64,000 nt of DNA from FEN-1219 sp963713355 (GCA_963713355.1 CAVQLK010000010.1:248001-312000), one strand, 5' to 3'. Shown: positions 25,472-35,033, counted from the first letter of the stretch. Numbers and translations: made by a program. The notes: a model not told the origin generated them from the letters alone.

Positions 25472-27211
25472 TTACTGATGGAGCTCGAGCCCGGCTTTGC
25501 GCAAGCCCGCCAGGATCGCCGCGCGCAGGCGCGGGTCGAACCGCCAGAGCTCGACCAACCCGACTGCGTGCGCTTCGAAGCTGGGCTCCACGGCGAGCAG
25601 CCGGTCGCGCGCTTCGATTGCCGCCGCCTTGTCGCCGCACAGCCCCGCAGAAGCAGCCGCGACCATATGAGCGATGAACCATTTGTTGGCGTCCAGCCGC
25701 TGTGCGTGCGCCAGGGCCTCGCATGGATCGCCCTCCTGGAGAGCAGCGAACACCCGCGCCAGATTGAATACGTTGCGCGGTTGCGGCGAGAGCTCGAGCG
25801 CGCGCGCCACGAGCTCGACGCCATGCGTCGAATCCCCATAAGCGGTCAGCAGGATCCCGAATAGCCCGAGCAGCTCCGGATTGTTCGGGTCGAGCGAGAG
25901 CGTGCGTTCCACGCTCTGCATGAAATTGGGATCGCCGGCATAGTACTGGTAACGCGTGAGTGCAGCGTTCGCCAAGATGTTCGTGCCGTCGATCTCGAGC
26001 GCCGTGTGCACGGCTGCGCGGGCGCGATTGAGCGCGGCGCCGCCGTCGGCGGAAGCTGAATAGTAAACGTGCTCGTCGATGTGCAGCATCGCGAGCCCGG
26101 CCCAGGCATGTGCGAGCTGCGGCTGCCGTGCGACGAGGCCCTGGAAACAGGCGAACGCTTCGGGGAACAGTGCCGGGTCCGTCGCGCGGCGAAAAGCCCG
26201 GTAACGGGTCTGACAATCCGGCAGCTCGAGCGTATGCGTGGCACGGCGGGCAAGGCTGAGCTCCGCATCGAACACGGGGCCGAACAGTGCCGCCGCCGCG
26301 GCGGCCTCTCGTGCAACCTTTGCCTGCAGGTGGGGTTGCTCCTCGATGCCCGGCGGCTCGTCGTAGGCCGCGGCCCAGATTTGCGCGCCGGTCTCAGCCT
26401 CGATGATTCGCAGCGTGATGCGCGTCCCGCCTGCATGATCGCGCACGCTACCCGTCAGGACGTAACGGTGCTCGGCGCCGAGTATTCCGTCGAGCGATTT
26501 ACCGCGGCGATGCCAGCTCGCTTGCGTGGCAATGACGTACAAGTCGAGCGCATCGAGCCGCAGCATGATCTCCTCGGTCAGACCGGCGGCGAGCCGATCG
26601 AGGCTCGAGGTCGTACCGAGATTCTCGAGCGGCACGACGGTGATCTGCGTGCGGTGCGTGCGCTCAGGCGGCGGCGAGGCGCTCGGCGCGTCGGCGGTTG
26701 GTGTCTGTAGTTGCAGCGCAATTACGCCAATTGCAAAGAGCGCCGCAACGGCAACCGTAGCGCGCGCGTGCATGGCGAGCGCTGCCGCGGCACGGCGCCG
26801 CCACGGCACGGGCGTATCGTTACCGCGCTGCGGCTCGGCGTGCGCATAACGCGCCGCGACCGTGTAGCCGCCGCGCGGCAGCTCGAGCCGTACCGGGTCG
26901 CCGGACCCTTCACCGGCGTAGTACTCGGTGAGGCGCTGGCGAAGCCGCGACGCCTCGACGCGGACGAGCGGATCGGACCTGGCATCGAAATCCGCCGGTC
27001 GGCCGAATACTTGAATCGCGATCGCACGACCCTTGATGCGATTCGTTTCGCCGGCCAGCGTCTTCTCGACTACGAAGCGCAAGAAGTCCGACGCTCGGCC
27101 CGCGTGATCGAAACACCGGCTGCGCAGAACGCGCTCGAGCTCCGCCATCACTTGCGCGGCGGTGGGTTCCGAGGTTCCGCGCGCGGGGTCGGCTAACGTC
27201 CGCTTCGCCAT
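25472..27211 (-). CDS. Membrane TPR protein with N-terminal DNA-binding-like domain and TolB-like domain
   Basis: A 579-residue protein. Residues ~10-115 (RASDFLRFVVEKTLAGETNRIKGRAIAIQVFGR... LRQRLTEYYAG) match the N-terminal domain often fused to TPR and cyclase-type signalling proteins. One membrane helix follows at ~135-155. A TolB/FlgO-like region has ITVVPLENLGTTSSLDRLAAGLTEEIMLRL, and about 240 residues of TPR-type helices end the protein. It probably transmits a signal across the inner membrane or scaffolds partners. ATG 27211 overlaps the end of the upstream MetE-like gene by 19 bp. The open frame runs further upstream only because of a frameshift in that gene. Confidence 0.78.
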   Translation of the reverse strand: MAKRTLADPARGTSEPTAAQVMAELERVLRSRCFDHAGRASDFLRFVVEKTLAGETNRIKGRAIAIQVFGRPADFDARSDPLVRVEASRLRQRLTEYYAGEGSGDPVRLELPRGGYTVAARYAHAEPQRGNDTPVPWRRRAAAALAMHARATVAVAALFAIGVIALQLQTPTADAPSASPPPERTHRTQITVVPLENLGTTSSLDRLAAGLTEEIMLRLDALDLYVIATQASWHRRGKSLDGILGAEHRYVLTGSVRDHAGGTRITLRIIEAETGAQIWAAAYDEPPGIEEQPHLQAKVAREAAAAAALFGPVFDAELSLARRATHTLELPDCQTRYRAFRRATDPALFPEAFACFQGLVARQPQLAHAWAGLAMLHIDEHVYYSASADGGAALNRARAAVHTALEIDGTNILANAALTRYQYYAGDPNFMQSVERTLSLDPNNPELLGLFGILLTAYGDSTHGVELVARALELSPQPRNVFNLARVFAALQEGDPCEALAHAQRLDANKWFIAHMVAAASAGLCGDKAAAIEARDRLLAVEPSFEAHAVGLVELWRFDPRLRAAILAGLRKAGLELHQ

Positions 27212-28355
27212 AGCTTGTCCGTCGCGAGCGCGGCGCCTTCCGCGAGAGCGCGCAGTTTCTTGTAAGCAATCGCCGGGTCTACGCGACTGTACCCCGCGAA
27301 TGAACCGAAGCCGCAATCGGCGCCGGCAATGACGCGCTCGCGGCCGACGAGGCCGGCGTACTGGCAGAGCTGCTCGCAGATCAAGCGGAGGATGCTCGAC
27401 GTAGTTCGACGTCGATGCGATGCAGCCCGGGATCAGCACCTTGTCGTCGGGCAGCTCAGCGTCGCGCCAGACGGCCCACTCGTGCCGGTGTCGAGGGTTC
27501 GCCGCTTCGAACAGGATTCCGGCCGGCTTGGCCTTCAACACGATCGCAAGGATTTTCTCGAGCGAGATGTCGTGATCGTGGGGCCCCTCGTAATTGCCCC
27601 AGCAGATGTGCATTCGCATGCACTCGGCAGGTATGTCGCGGACGGCAACGTTCAGCGCTTCGACCTGGTACTCGGCGCGTTTGAGGAACTCGGTCTCGTC
27701 GAGCTCCTGGAATCCCGTATGCCGTGCCATTGCGAGATCGGGGCAGTCGAGCTGCAGCAGAAAACCTGCGGCGGCGATGGCGTCGTACTCCGGTTTCATC
27801 GCTGCCGCGAGCGCATCGACGTAGGCTTCGTGGCTTCTATAGTAGCGATTCGATTGGAACGCCGAGATCACCCCTGGCGACGCCGCATTCATGAACGCTT
27901 CGGTCGACGGCCGCGCCGTGGACAGCGAGCGCCGCACGCAAATTCGCGAGATCCGTTTGCACGGCCGAGCGATCTATGAGCTCGATCGGCCCCACGCAGC
28001 CTGCGCGCTTGAACGACTGCTTCCCCAGCATGCGCGCGAGCGCTTCGCGGAGCTGCGGATACGGAGCGAGATCCAGATGCGGTGGCCGGGGATAGTGGCC
28101 CGCAAAGCCCGAGAGGCGGTCCTTGATATACGTCGAGTAGCCGACCTTGCTCGTTTCGCCGTCGCTGACGACGTCGACGCCCGCGGCGACCTGTTTCGCC
28201 ACGGCGTCGGCGACGCCTGCCGCGGTCGCGGAATCGTAAGCCGCCCGGTCATACGGCTCGCCGCCGTCTTTCTTGTAGAGCAGCGCGACGACCTCGTCGC
28301 TGCGAGGCAAGCTGCCGACGTGCGTCGTCAGAATCCGCTCTGTGCTGAGTCTCAT
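27193..28355 (-). pseudogene. Cobalamin-independent methionine synthase-like (MetE C-domain family) protein, two frameshifts
   Basis: Three reading frames join into one ~387-residue UROD/MetE-like barrel. 28355 to ~27905 gives MRLSTERILTTHVGSLPRSDEV... Then ~27905 to ~27385 gives EAFMNAASPGVISAF..., MRMHICWGNYEGPH and VLIPGCIASTSNYVEHP. The last part, to 27193, gives RERVIAGADCGFGSFAGYS. His in THVGSLPR, His/Cys in HICWGN and Cys in GADCGFG are the zinc and homocysteine-site positions in MetE relatives. Stand-alone proteins of this size have mostly unknown methyl-transfer roles. The motifs are intact on both sides of each break. Confidence 0.8.
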
Positions 28356-28549
28356 TATTTCTCGGCGTCGCGCGCCCCCGAGGCCCGCCGACGCGGGCGA
28401 CATTGTGTCCTACGGCCCATGAAAAAGCGCGCGCGATTGAACATTTGTGGGCCGTTGACGCCGGCGCGAACGTCGTGGTCTAGTGCGGGCGACTCGACAT
28501 CCGATGCGCGCTGCGGAGGTTCCATGCGCAAATCGAGCTCTTCAAGCGG

Positions 28550-28897
28550 GTGGCCGTGAGCTACGAGATCCTCATCGAGGCACGCGAGCCGATTGACGGC
28601 TGGAGCGTGTGCACGGTTTGCCTAAGCGTCGAGCGCACCACGAAGGTCTGGAGCGGACGGTGGCGCTGCCGCGACTGCGGCGTGGACACGTCCAACAACT
28701 CCCAGCGCACGCTGAAGGAATATCTGGCCGAGAACCCTTCGGAGACGCTCAAGAAAAACCTCCGCGCGTGGGGTGCCGTGAAGGGCGTGCGCCCGGCGTA
28801 CAAGATGCTGCGCTCCGCGCGCTACAAGTGCCTCATGGTGCTTGGGCGCCGCGCGCGCGGCGAGCCCGAGCCTTCTTCGGCGGCCGCGACGCCTTGA
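28550..28897 (+). CDS. Small protein with CxxC pairs, uncharacterised
   Basis: A 115-residue basic protein with CTVC and CRDC pairs 18 residues apart, as in a zinc ribbon, followed by a helical Lys/Arg-rich region (TLKKNLRAWGAVKGVRPAYKMLRSARYK). GTG starts at 28550 and 28556 are possible; no good ribosome site was seen. It ends 10 bp before the VOC gene. The cysteine spacing and codon pattern support a real gene. The function is unknown. Confidence 0.55.
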   Translation: MAVSYEILIEAREPIDGWSVCTVCLSVERTTKVWSGRWRCRDCGVDTSNNSQRTLKEYLAENPSETLKKNLRAWGAVKGVRPAYKMLRSARYKCLMVLGRRARGEPEPSSAAATP

Positions 28898-28907
28898 CGT
28901 TGCCGAT

Positions 28908-29312
28908 ATGGCGTTGCTGGCCGATCGCCTCGACCATCTCGTCCTCACCGTCGCCGATATCGAGGCGACGACGCGGTTCTACGAGCGCGCGCTCGGTTTC
29001 AAGCGCGAGACGTTTCGCGGGCCTGACGGCCAGCAGCGCCATGCGCTTTGCTTCGGCCGGCAAAAGATCAACCTCCAAGACGCGAGCACCGTTACGCCCA
29101 CGAAGGCGGCGCGGCCGACGCTCGGTTCCGGCGACTTCTGCTTGATTGCCGCCGTACCGCTCGACGACGCTATTGCGCACTTGCGCAGCGTGGACATCGC
29201 TCTCGAAGCGGGCCCGGTGCCGCGGCGCGGCGCTGTCGGCGCGCTGCGCTCGATTTACTTCCGGGACTTGGACGGCAACCTCGTCGAGATCGCCGAGTAC
29301 GTCAGCCCCTGA
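28908..29312 (+). CDS. VOC family (glyoxalase/bleomycin-resistance fold) protein
   Basis: A 134-residue single-chain VOC protein of two beta-alpha-beta-beta-beta units: LDHLVLTVADIEATTRFYERALGF with the metal-ligand-type His, CFGRQKINL, and SIYFRDLDGNLVEIAEY with the terminal Glu. VOC enzymes bind a divalent metal and act as dioxygenases, lyases or resistance proteins. The closest look is a dioxygenase-like virulence-factor type, but the substrate cannot be told. ATG 28908 follows the preceding gene by 10 bp. Confidence 0.85.
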   Translation: MALLADRLDHLVLTVADIEATTRFYERALGFKRETFRGPDGQQRHALCFGRQKINLQDASTVTPTKAARPTLGSGDFCLIAAVPLDDAIAHLRSVDIALEAGPVPRRGAVGALRSIYFRDLDGNLVEIAEYVSP

Positions 29313-29322
29313 ACGGTGCGGC

Positions 29323-30801
29323 TCAGTGGCGGTGATGCGCGGGGGGCGGTGGCGCCGTGTACGGCGCGCCGGGGTCGCGAACGACGAGATGGCCCATCAT
29401 GCCCGCCTCGGCATGGTCGAGGATGTGACAGTGGTACATCCAAGTGCCCGGCCGCTCGTCGAAGCGGACGGCGATCGTCAATTCCGACTTGGTCGGAACG
29501 TTCACGGTGTCCTTCCATTCCGGCACGCGGTTCTCGTCGAGCACCTGGAAGAAGTAACCGTGCAGATGAAACGGGTGCGAGAAATCCGTGTCGTTGACGA
29601 TGCGCCAGACCTCGGTATCGCCGAGCGAGATCTCGAGCGGCTTCGCTTGCCAGTACGGCACACCGTTCACGCCCATCTCGACCGTCGATGCGATTGCGAT
29701 CGTGAGATCGAGCGTTCGATGTTTCGCTCCCGTGACGTCGATCGGCTCGATCGGGCGCAGCTCCGCTGGAATCGGCTCGGGAGTCACGGCCGCATCGGCG
29801 ACGGTTTCGATCTCGAGCATTTGCTCCGACGAGCGGTTGTACGTGCTGCCGTAGCCGCGCTCCGTCGGCACCCAGCGCAGGACGTTGCGCGTGCCGGGCG
29901 GATCGGCCGGCGTGAAGACGGCGTCAGCGCGCTCGCCCGGAGTCACGATGAGGTTGTAGACGTCTTCCGAGCGCGCCGCGAGACCGTTGTCCCCGCCGAG
30001 CCGCATGAACCGATGGTTGCGTAGCCGAATGTTGTAGTACCGAGCGCGCGTCGCGTTGATGATGCGCCAGCGCTGTTGCTTGCCGTTGCGGACCTTCAGC
30101 GTCGGCAGCACTTTGCCGTTGACGAGCAGCACGGAGCCCTCGCGGCCGAAGAGATCGCCGAAGTTACCGCCGCTGTCGGCCGGCACGAGCTCGCCGCTCT
30201 CGTCGAGCCCCATGTCGGAGAGCAGCAAGACCAAATCGTCGCCAAACGCCGCTGGATCGGAAGCGTCTTCGACGATCAAAGCGCCGTAAAGGCCACGGCC
30301 GACCTGCGCCGACGAATCCAAATGCGGGTGATACCAGTACGTGCCCGCGTCGCGCAGCTCGATCTCGTAGCGAAACTCGCCGCCGCTTTCGATCGGCGCC
30401 TGTGTGACGCCGGGCGCGCCATCCATGTCGTTCGTCACGCGCAGGCCGTGCCAGTGCATCGTCGTCGCTTCGGGCAGCGAGTTCTTGAAGTGCACGATGA
30501 GGCGATCGCCGAGCTTGGCCCGGATCATCGGGCCGGGCACGGTGCCGTTGTAGGTCCATGCCGGCGTCGTCGTGCCGGGCAGGATCTCGACGTCCGCGAC
30601 GCGGGCTTCGATCTCGATCTCGAGCACGCGGGGGTCGGCATTGAGATCGGTGGGAACCGCCATGGCGAGCTCGTCGGCCCAGCCGTCGGGCTGGCTCACC
30701 TCACGCGCGGCTTGCGGTGCCGGCGGCGGCCCGGGCGGTTCGCACGCCGCGACGGCGCCGAGCATCAGCAGCCACGGCCATTTCCAAGCGCTGGTCCGCA
30801 A
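29323..30801 (-). CDS. Multicopper oxidase, predicted lipoprotein
   Basis: A 492-residue multicopper oxidase with all four copper-binding segments: HWHG (~residue 140), YHPH (~180), HPFHLHG (~430), and HCHILDHAEAGMM near the end with the type 1 Cys, His and axial Met. The N-terminus reads WKWPWLLMLGAVAAC, a lipoprotein signal with lipobox AVAAC, so it is probably anchored in the periplasm. A TTG at 30801, after a gaggaataag ribosome site, is the best start; no ATG lies near. It ends with a His/Pro-rich tail. Roles of relatives include copper tolerance and oxidation of phenolics or metals. Confidence 0.88.
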   Translation of the reverse strand: MRTSAWKWPWLLMLGAVAACEPPGPPPAPQAAREVSQPDGWADELAMAVPTDLNADPRVLEIEIEARVADVEILPGTTTPAWTYNGTVPGPMIRAKLGDRLIVHFKNSLPEATTMHWHGLRVTNDMDGAPGVTQAPIESGGEFRYEIELRDAGTYWYHPHLDSSAQVGRGLYGALIVEDASDPAAFGDDLVLLLSDMGLDESGELVPADSGGNFGDLFGREGSVLLVNGKVLPTLKVRNGKQQRWRIINATRARYYNIRLRNHRFMRLGGDNGLAARSEDVYNLIVTPGERADAVFTPADPPGTRNVLRWVPTERGYGSTYNRSSEQMLEIETVADAAVTPEPIPAELRPIEPIDVTGAKHRTLDLTIAIASTVEMGVNGVPYWQAKPLEISLGDTEVWRIVNDTDFSHPFHLHGYFFQVLDENRVPEWKDTVNVPTKSELTIAVRFDERPGTWMYHCHILDHAEAGMMGHLVVRDPGAPYTAPPPPAHHRH

Positions 30802-30965
30802 TTCTCTTATTCCTCGTAGAAATGTCCTCGAGGGCGCCAGTTTGCGGCCGCTCGGCGGCTCTGGCCATCGGTAGAAGTACGCACCCTCGTTTGCCCCTCT
30901 TTTATCGATGGGCGAGGCGTTAGACTCGCGACGGCGCAGGTTGCGCAGCCGGGCACTGACGGGCA

Positions 30966-31335
30966 ATGACAAGAAATGACAAGCGCGAACGAGTGACGGC
31001 CATCTGCCAAGCGCTGCCCGGCGCCGAGCACACGACTCGCGCGCGACCATGCCATTTATCGCGTCCGGGGCAAGGTATTCGCGTATTTCCTCGACAACCA
31101 TCACGGCGACGGGATCGTGTCCGTCTGCGTCAAGTCGCAGCTCGGTGAGAACGTCGACCGGGCGCGGCTCGAGCCCGAGCGGTTCTATCTGCCGGCCTAC
31201 ATCGGCCCGCGCGGCTGGTTCGGGATGCGGCTCGACCGCGGCCGCGTGCGCTGGCGCGAGGTCGCCGAGATCGTCGAGCGGAGCTATCGGCTGACGGCGC
31301 CGAAGTCGTTGACGAAGAAGCTCGATGGCGCTTGA
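30966..31335 (+). pseudogene. MmcQ/YjbR family protein, one frameshift
   Basis: The first ~25 residues (MTRNDKRERVTAICQALPGAEHTTR) and the rest (DHAIYRVRGKVFAYFLDNHHGDGIVSVCVK... LDRGRVRWREVAEIVERSYRLTAPKSL) are in adjacent frames, joined by one surplus base near 31040. Together they give ~122 residues, the usual size. The family has a double-wing DNA-binding-like fold but no established function. Since all motifs are intact, a sequence error is plausible. Confidence 0.75.
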
Positions 31336-31446
31336 GGCGTCGCTCGGATAATCTCCGGCAGGCCGAAAGTTGCTCCTGCATTTTCGGCACTCCCGCCATC
31401 CCTGGCGGTCGTCCGCTTAAGTTCGTCGCCTGAAAGGAGACAACAC

Positions 31447-31878
31447 ATGGCGTGGTGGGGTTGGTGCATTTTGGGCGTGGCGCTGCTCGGCGTCGAATTG
31501 CTCGCTGTCGACGCGCAATTTTTCCTCGTGTTTGCCGGTCTGGCGGCGGTCGTCGTCGGTTTGCTCGGGCTCGTCGGCCTCGAGTTGCCGATCGCGGGGC
31601 AGTGGCTGCTTTTCGCTGTCGTGGCGGTGACCGCGATGTTCACGCTGCGCCGCCCAATCTACGCCAGATTCATGAACAAGCCGCTTGGCAACGTCAGCAG
31701 CGACGTTGACCAGCGTGTGGTCGTGAGTCAAGAGCTCGCGCCCGGCAACTCGTGCCGCATCGAATATCGCGGCAGCGGTTGGACGGTTCTCAACATCGGC
31801 GATCGGCCGATCCCGTCGGGCGGCGCGGCCCGCATCGACTCGGTTGACGGACTCACGCTACGCGTCCGAGCCATTTGA
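31447..31878 (+). CDS. NfeD family membrane protein
   Basis: A short NfeD (143 residues) with two or three N-terminal membrane helices (WWGWCILGVALLGVELLAVDAQFFLVFAGLAAVVVGLLGL) and a C-terminal OB-fold beta domain (GNSCRIEYRGSGWTVL). NfeD proteins pair with SPFH proteins in membrane-domain organisation. The start has a strong aaaggag site. The stop lies 29 bp before the SPFH start, and the conserved order confirms the pair. Confidence 0.9.
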   Translation: MAWWGWCILGVALLGVELLAVDAQFFLVFAGLAAVVVGLLGLVGLELPIAGQWLLFAVVAVTAMFTLRRPIYARFMNKPLGNVSSDVDQRVVVSQELAPGNSCRIEYRGSGWTVLNIGDRPIPSGGAARIDSVDGLTLRVRAI

Positions 31879-31907
31879 TCGAAAACAAGTCGGGGAGCAA
31901 AAACAAA

Positions 31908-32870
31908 ATGGATCAGGGCACCTTTCTTCTCGCGCTCGTAGTCGCAGCGGTCGCCGTCGTCATCCTGTTCAAGACGGCCATCGTAGTGCCGCAGCAGAGC
32001 GCCTTCGTCGTCGAGCGGCTCGGCAAGTACAGCAAGACAATATCGGCGGGCTTCCATATCCTCGTGCCCGGCATCGAGCGCATCGCGTACAAGCACACCT
32101 TGAAAGAGGCGGCGCTCGACATCGCGGAGCAGATCTGCATCACGAAGGACAACGTGCAGGTCGGCATCGACGGCGTGCTGTACCTGCAGGTGCTCGACCC
32201 CGCGCGGGCGTCGTACGGCATTTCCGACTATCACTTCGCGATCTCGCAGCTCGCGCAGACGACGTTGCGCAGCGAGATCGGCAAGATCGATCTCGACCGC
32301 ACGTTCGAGGAGCGCGCGACGATCAACGCGAACGTCGTGCACGAGCTCGACAAGGCCAGCGAGCCGTGGGGCGTGAAGGTCTTGCGCTACGAGATCCGAA
32401 ACATCAATCCGCCGGCCGACGTGCTCCAGGCGATGGAGAAGCAGATGCGCGCGGAGCGCGAGAAGCGCGCCGTGATCCTGAACTCTGAGGGCGATCGCGA
32501 CGCCAAGATCAATCAGGCAGAGGGCGAGAAGCAGCGCGTCATCAAGGAGTCCGAGGCCAACCGGCAGCAACAGATCAATGAGGCGGCCGGCGAGGCCGAG
32601 GCGATCCTCGCGGTTGCGACGGCCACGGCCGAAGGGTTACGGCGCGTCGCCGACGCCGTCAGCTCGGGCGGCGGCCGCGAGGCGATGCAGCTTCGCATCG
32701 CCGAGAGCTACGTCGCGCAGTTCGGCCACCTCGCGCGCAACACGAACACGCTCGTCGTGCCGGCGAACTTGAGCGACATCGCGAGCATGATCGCGATGGC
32801 GACGAAGGTGTTCGACCAGACGCGTGCGTCGCCGGGGGCGCCCATGGGCGCGCCGCCGGCCGTGCGCTAG
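31908..32870 (+). CDS. SPFH/stomatin-like protein (paraslipin, QmcA type)
   Basis: One N-terminal membrane helix (~5-27, FLLALVVAAVAVVILFKTAIVV) is followed by an SPFH domain (PQQSAFVVERLGKYSKTISAGFHILVPGIERI, RTFEERATINANVVHELDKASEPWGVKVLRYEIRNI) and a coiled-coil region rich in Glu/Ala/Lys. At 320 residues it fits paraslipins. They form rings on the membrane and help protease and lipid organisation. ATG 31908, after ggggag, is preferred to the TTG at 31875 that overlaps nfeD. It converges with the next gene with a 4-bp overlap. Confidence 0.92.
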   Translation: MDQGTFLLALVVAAVAVVILFKTAIVVPQQSAFVVERLGKYSKTISAGFHILVPGIERIAYKHTLKEAALDIAEQICITKDNVQVGIDGVLYLQVLDPARASYGISDYHFAISQLAQTTLRSEIGKIDLDRTFEERATINANVVHELDKASEPWGVKVLRYEIRNINPPADVLQAMEKQMRAEREKRAVILNSEGDRDAKINQAEGEKQRVIKESEANRQQQINEAAGEAEAILAVATATAEGLRRVADAVSSGGGREAMQLRIAESYVAQFGHLARNTNTLVVPANLSDIASMIAMATKVFDQTRASPGAPMGAPPAVR

Positions 32871-33937
32871 CGGCCGCGCTTCTTCGCTTTCTTCTTCACT
32901 TTGGCCTTCGCCTTCGCCTTCGCCTTGGCCTTGGGCCTCGGCTTGGCCTTAGTCTTCGCCTTAGTCTTGGCGGGCTTGCGCGCCGCGGCCTTCTTCTTGG
33001 CGGCGGGTTTCTTTTTTGCCTGCTTGCGCGCGGCAGGCTTCGCGCGCTTCGGAAGCGCCTTTTTCGTGGGCCGCTTCTTCGCCGCGGCTTGGGGGGCAGC
33101 GGGCTTCGCCGCGGCATTCTTGGTGGCCTTGCGCGGCGCGGCGTCGCCCCCGCTCGCGGCCGAGCTCGTTTGCCCGGCAGCTTTGTGAAGTGCGAAGAAC
33201 GCGCCGTGCGGATCCATGAGCTGAGCGATGCGATCGCCGCCCGGCACGTCCATCGGGCCCATGAGCAACGAGCCGCGCGCGGCCTTGGCCCGCTCGACGG
33301 TGCCCTCGAGGTCCGCGACGCTGACGTAGCCGAGCCAGTAGGCGGGGCCAGGCTTTCCCGAGGCGCCCTTGTCGAACATTCCGCCGAGCTGTCGGCCCTT
33401 GCGGCCGAAGACCAGGTACATGCCCATCGGTCCCATGTCGTGTTGGTTGATCTCGTCCCAGTCGAACAACGCGGCGTAGAACGCGAATGCGATGTTCGGC
33501 GCGACGCTCGTCGCAAGCTCGTGCCACGAGAACTCGCCGGCTTGCGGCGACGAATCGGCGCCTCCCGAGTCGCCGCCGGCCGATGCATGGATGCCGAAGA
33601 CGGCGCCTTGCGGATCCGCGAGCGTGGCGTAGCGGCCGCCGTTCGGCAGCGCTTTCGGCGCTGTCAGCACGCGCGCGCCGAGGCGCGTCGCGGCTTCGAC
33701 CGTGGCGTCGACGTCCGCCGTGCCGATGTACGGCAGCCAGTGCGGCGTCGTGCTGGGCGTCTCGGTCACGCCGCCGATGGGCCCGCTGCGCGCCGCGAAC
33801 ATCACGTAGCTCGGGTCGCTCTCCCATGGTTGCGTCTTCCAACCGACGACCTTACCGTAGAATTCGTGTGCGCCTGCGGCGTTCGGTGTCATCAAGTCAT
33901 GCCAAACGAATTCGCCGCGGTGACTGGCGTCTGCCAT
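32867..33937 (-). CDS. Two-domain VOC protein with histone-like Lys/Ala tail
   Basis: Residues 1-~245 hold two VOC domains (GEFVWHDLMTPNAAGAHEFYGKVVGW... and GEFSWHELATSVAPNIAFAFYAALFDW...), as in CFP-30B-type proteins. The last ~105 residues are almost only Lys, Ala, Pro and Arg, in KKPAAKKKAAARKPAK and repeated KAKAK patterns, like histone H1 and bacterial AlgP tails. Such tails bind DNA or other polyanions. ATG 33937 follows gggagg; a TTG seven codons upstream is less likely. The low-complexity DNA of the tail is prone to expansion. Its function as a fusion is unknown. Confidence 0.85.
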   Translation of the reverse strand: MADASHRGEFVWHDLMTPNAAGAHEFYGKVVGWKTQPWESDPSYVMFAARSGPIGGVTETPSTTPHWLPYIGTADVDATVEAATRLGARVLTAPKALPNGGRYATLADPQGAVFGIHASAGGDSGGADSSPQAGEFSWHELATSVAPNIAFAFYAALFDWDEINQHDMGPMGMYLVFGRKGRQLGGMFDKGASGKPGPAYWLGYVSVADLEGTVERAKAARGSLLMGPMDVPGGDRIAQLMDPHGAFFALHKAAGQTSSAASGGDAAPRKATKNAAAKPAAPQAAAKKRPTKKALPKRAKPAARKQAKKKPAAKKKAAARKPAKTKAKTKAKPRPKAKAKAKAKAKVKKKAKKRGR

Positions 33938-34230
33938 GCAAGCCTCCCATGTGGCCAAAACAATTGACGGATCGAGCGCGAGGCTCGAATCGGCTGATCC
34001 TGAGCCCGCCTGCTTCGGGACGCAAGCCGTCGCAGCATTGCGATAGACCGTGACTCATGACGTGAGGATGAGAAGATCGTCTCCCCGTCGCGCGGGCATC
34101 GACCGAGAGTGGCTCGGCCGCGGGGCAACTGTGACCCGAGTCGCGGCTTTGGACATTCAAAACCGGTACTATTCCCTCAACCTTTTTACGTAAGCCGGCC
34201 GGCTCTTTCGAGGCGCAGGGACGCAGCCAG

Positions 34231-34941
34231 ATGACAATGAACACGACGCTGGTGATCAACGCCAAAGGTGGCGTAGGCAAGAGCACGATCACGACGAATC
34301 TCGCCAGCTACTTCGCGGCCCGCGACATCCCGACGACAATCGCCGACTTCGATCCTCAAGGCTCCAGCCTGAACTGGCTCGCGCATCGCAGCAGCGACGC
34401 GCGCAAGATCAACGGTGCCGACCTTTCGAGCCGCATCGGGGCAGGATTCGCAAACGGCCGACGCGTGATTCCGCGCGAGACACGTCAGCTCATCATCGAT
34501 GCGCCGGCCGGTCCATCTCGTCTTCTACTGCAGGATCTCCTGGCGCGCGCGCAGTCGATCCTGATTCCCGTGGCACCGTCGTCGATCGACGTGCACGCGA
34601 CGGCGAATTTCATCAAGGAGCTCCTGCTCGTCGGCCACGTCCGGTTCCGCAACATCCGCGTCGCCGTCATCGCGAACCGCGTGCGCAATAACAAGCCCGT
34701 CTACGCGCCGCTCGAGCGGTTCGTGGCGTCGCTCGGAATCACGTTCCTCGGCCGCGTCACGGATTCGGACGTCTACATCGAGGCCGCCGAGACGGGCCTC
34801 GGCGTCTTCGACTTGCTGGCCGAGGCCGCCGTGGCCGAGCAGCGTGAGTTCCTACCGATCGTGCGCTGGGTGCTTGGCGAGCAGACCGCGGAAGACAAAG
34901 CGTCGAGCAACGTCGTCCCGATCTCAGCGGCGCGCGCCTAG
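34231..34941 (+). CDS. Orphan ParA/MinD-like ATPase
   Basis: A 236-residue deviant-Walker ATPase with KGGVGKST at residues 12-19, the DFDPQGSS switch I-type motif, LIIDAPAG for switch II, and the RVTDSDVYIEAAETGLGVFD C-terminal motif. These proteins move or position cargo on the nucoid or pole. No parB, replication gene or parS-like repeat lies beside it, so it is more likely a chromosomal cargo-positioning ParA than a plasmid partition protein. The ~290 bp before it hold no gene I can support. Confidence 0.85.
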   Translation: MTMNTTLVINAKGGVGKSTITTNLASYFAARDIPTTIADFDPQGSSLNWLAHRSSDARKINGADLSSRIGAGFANGRRVIPRETRQLIIDAPAGPSRLLLQDLLARAQSILIPVAPSSIDVHATANFIKELLLVGHVRFRNIRVAVIANRVRNNKPVYAPLERFVASLGITFLGRVTDSDVYIEAAETGLGVFDLLAEAAVAEQREFLPIVRWVLGEQTAEDKASSNVVPISAARA

Positions 34942-35033
34942 CACGCTTCGTCCTCATCTATTTCGCGTTCGACCGTCTCGCTGCTGTTCCTGTTGTGCGA
35001 GCGTCGCGTCACCGGAAGACAGCGGGTGCTCCT

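Noticed and set aside
25472..27937. 821-residue fusion of a MetE-like domain and a TPR protein
   Set aside because: The junction region is Arg-rich nonsense, and the proper MetE-like ending lies in another frame overlapping the ATG of the TPR gene; the fusion is a frameshift artefact.
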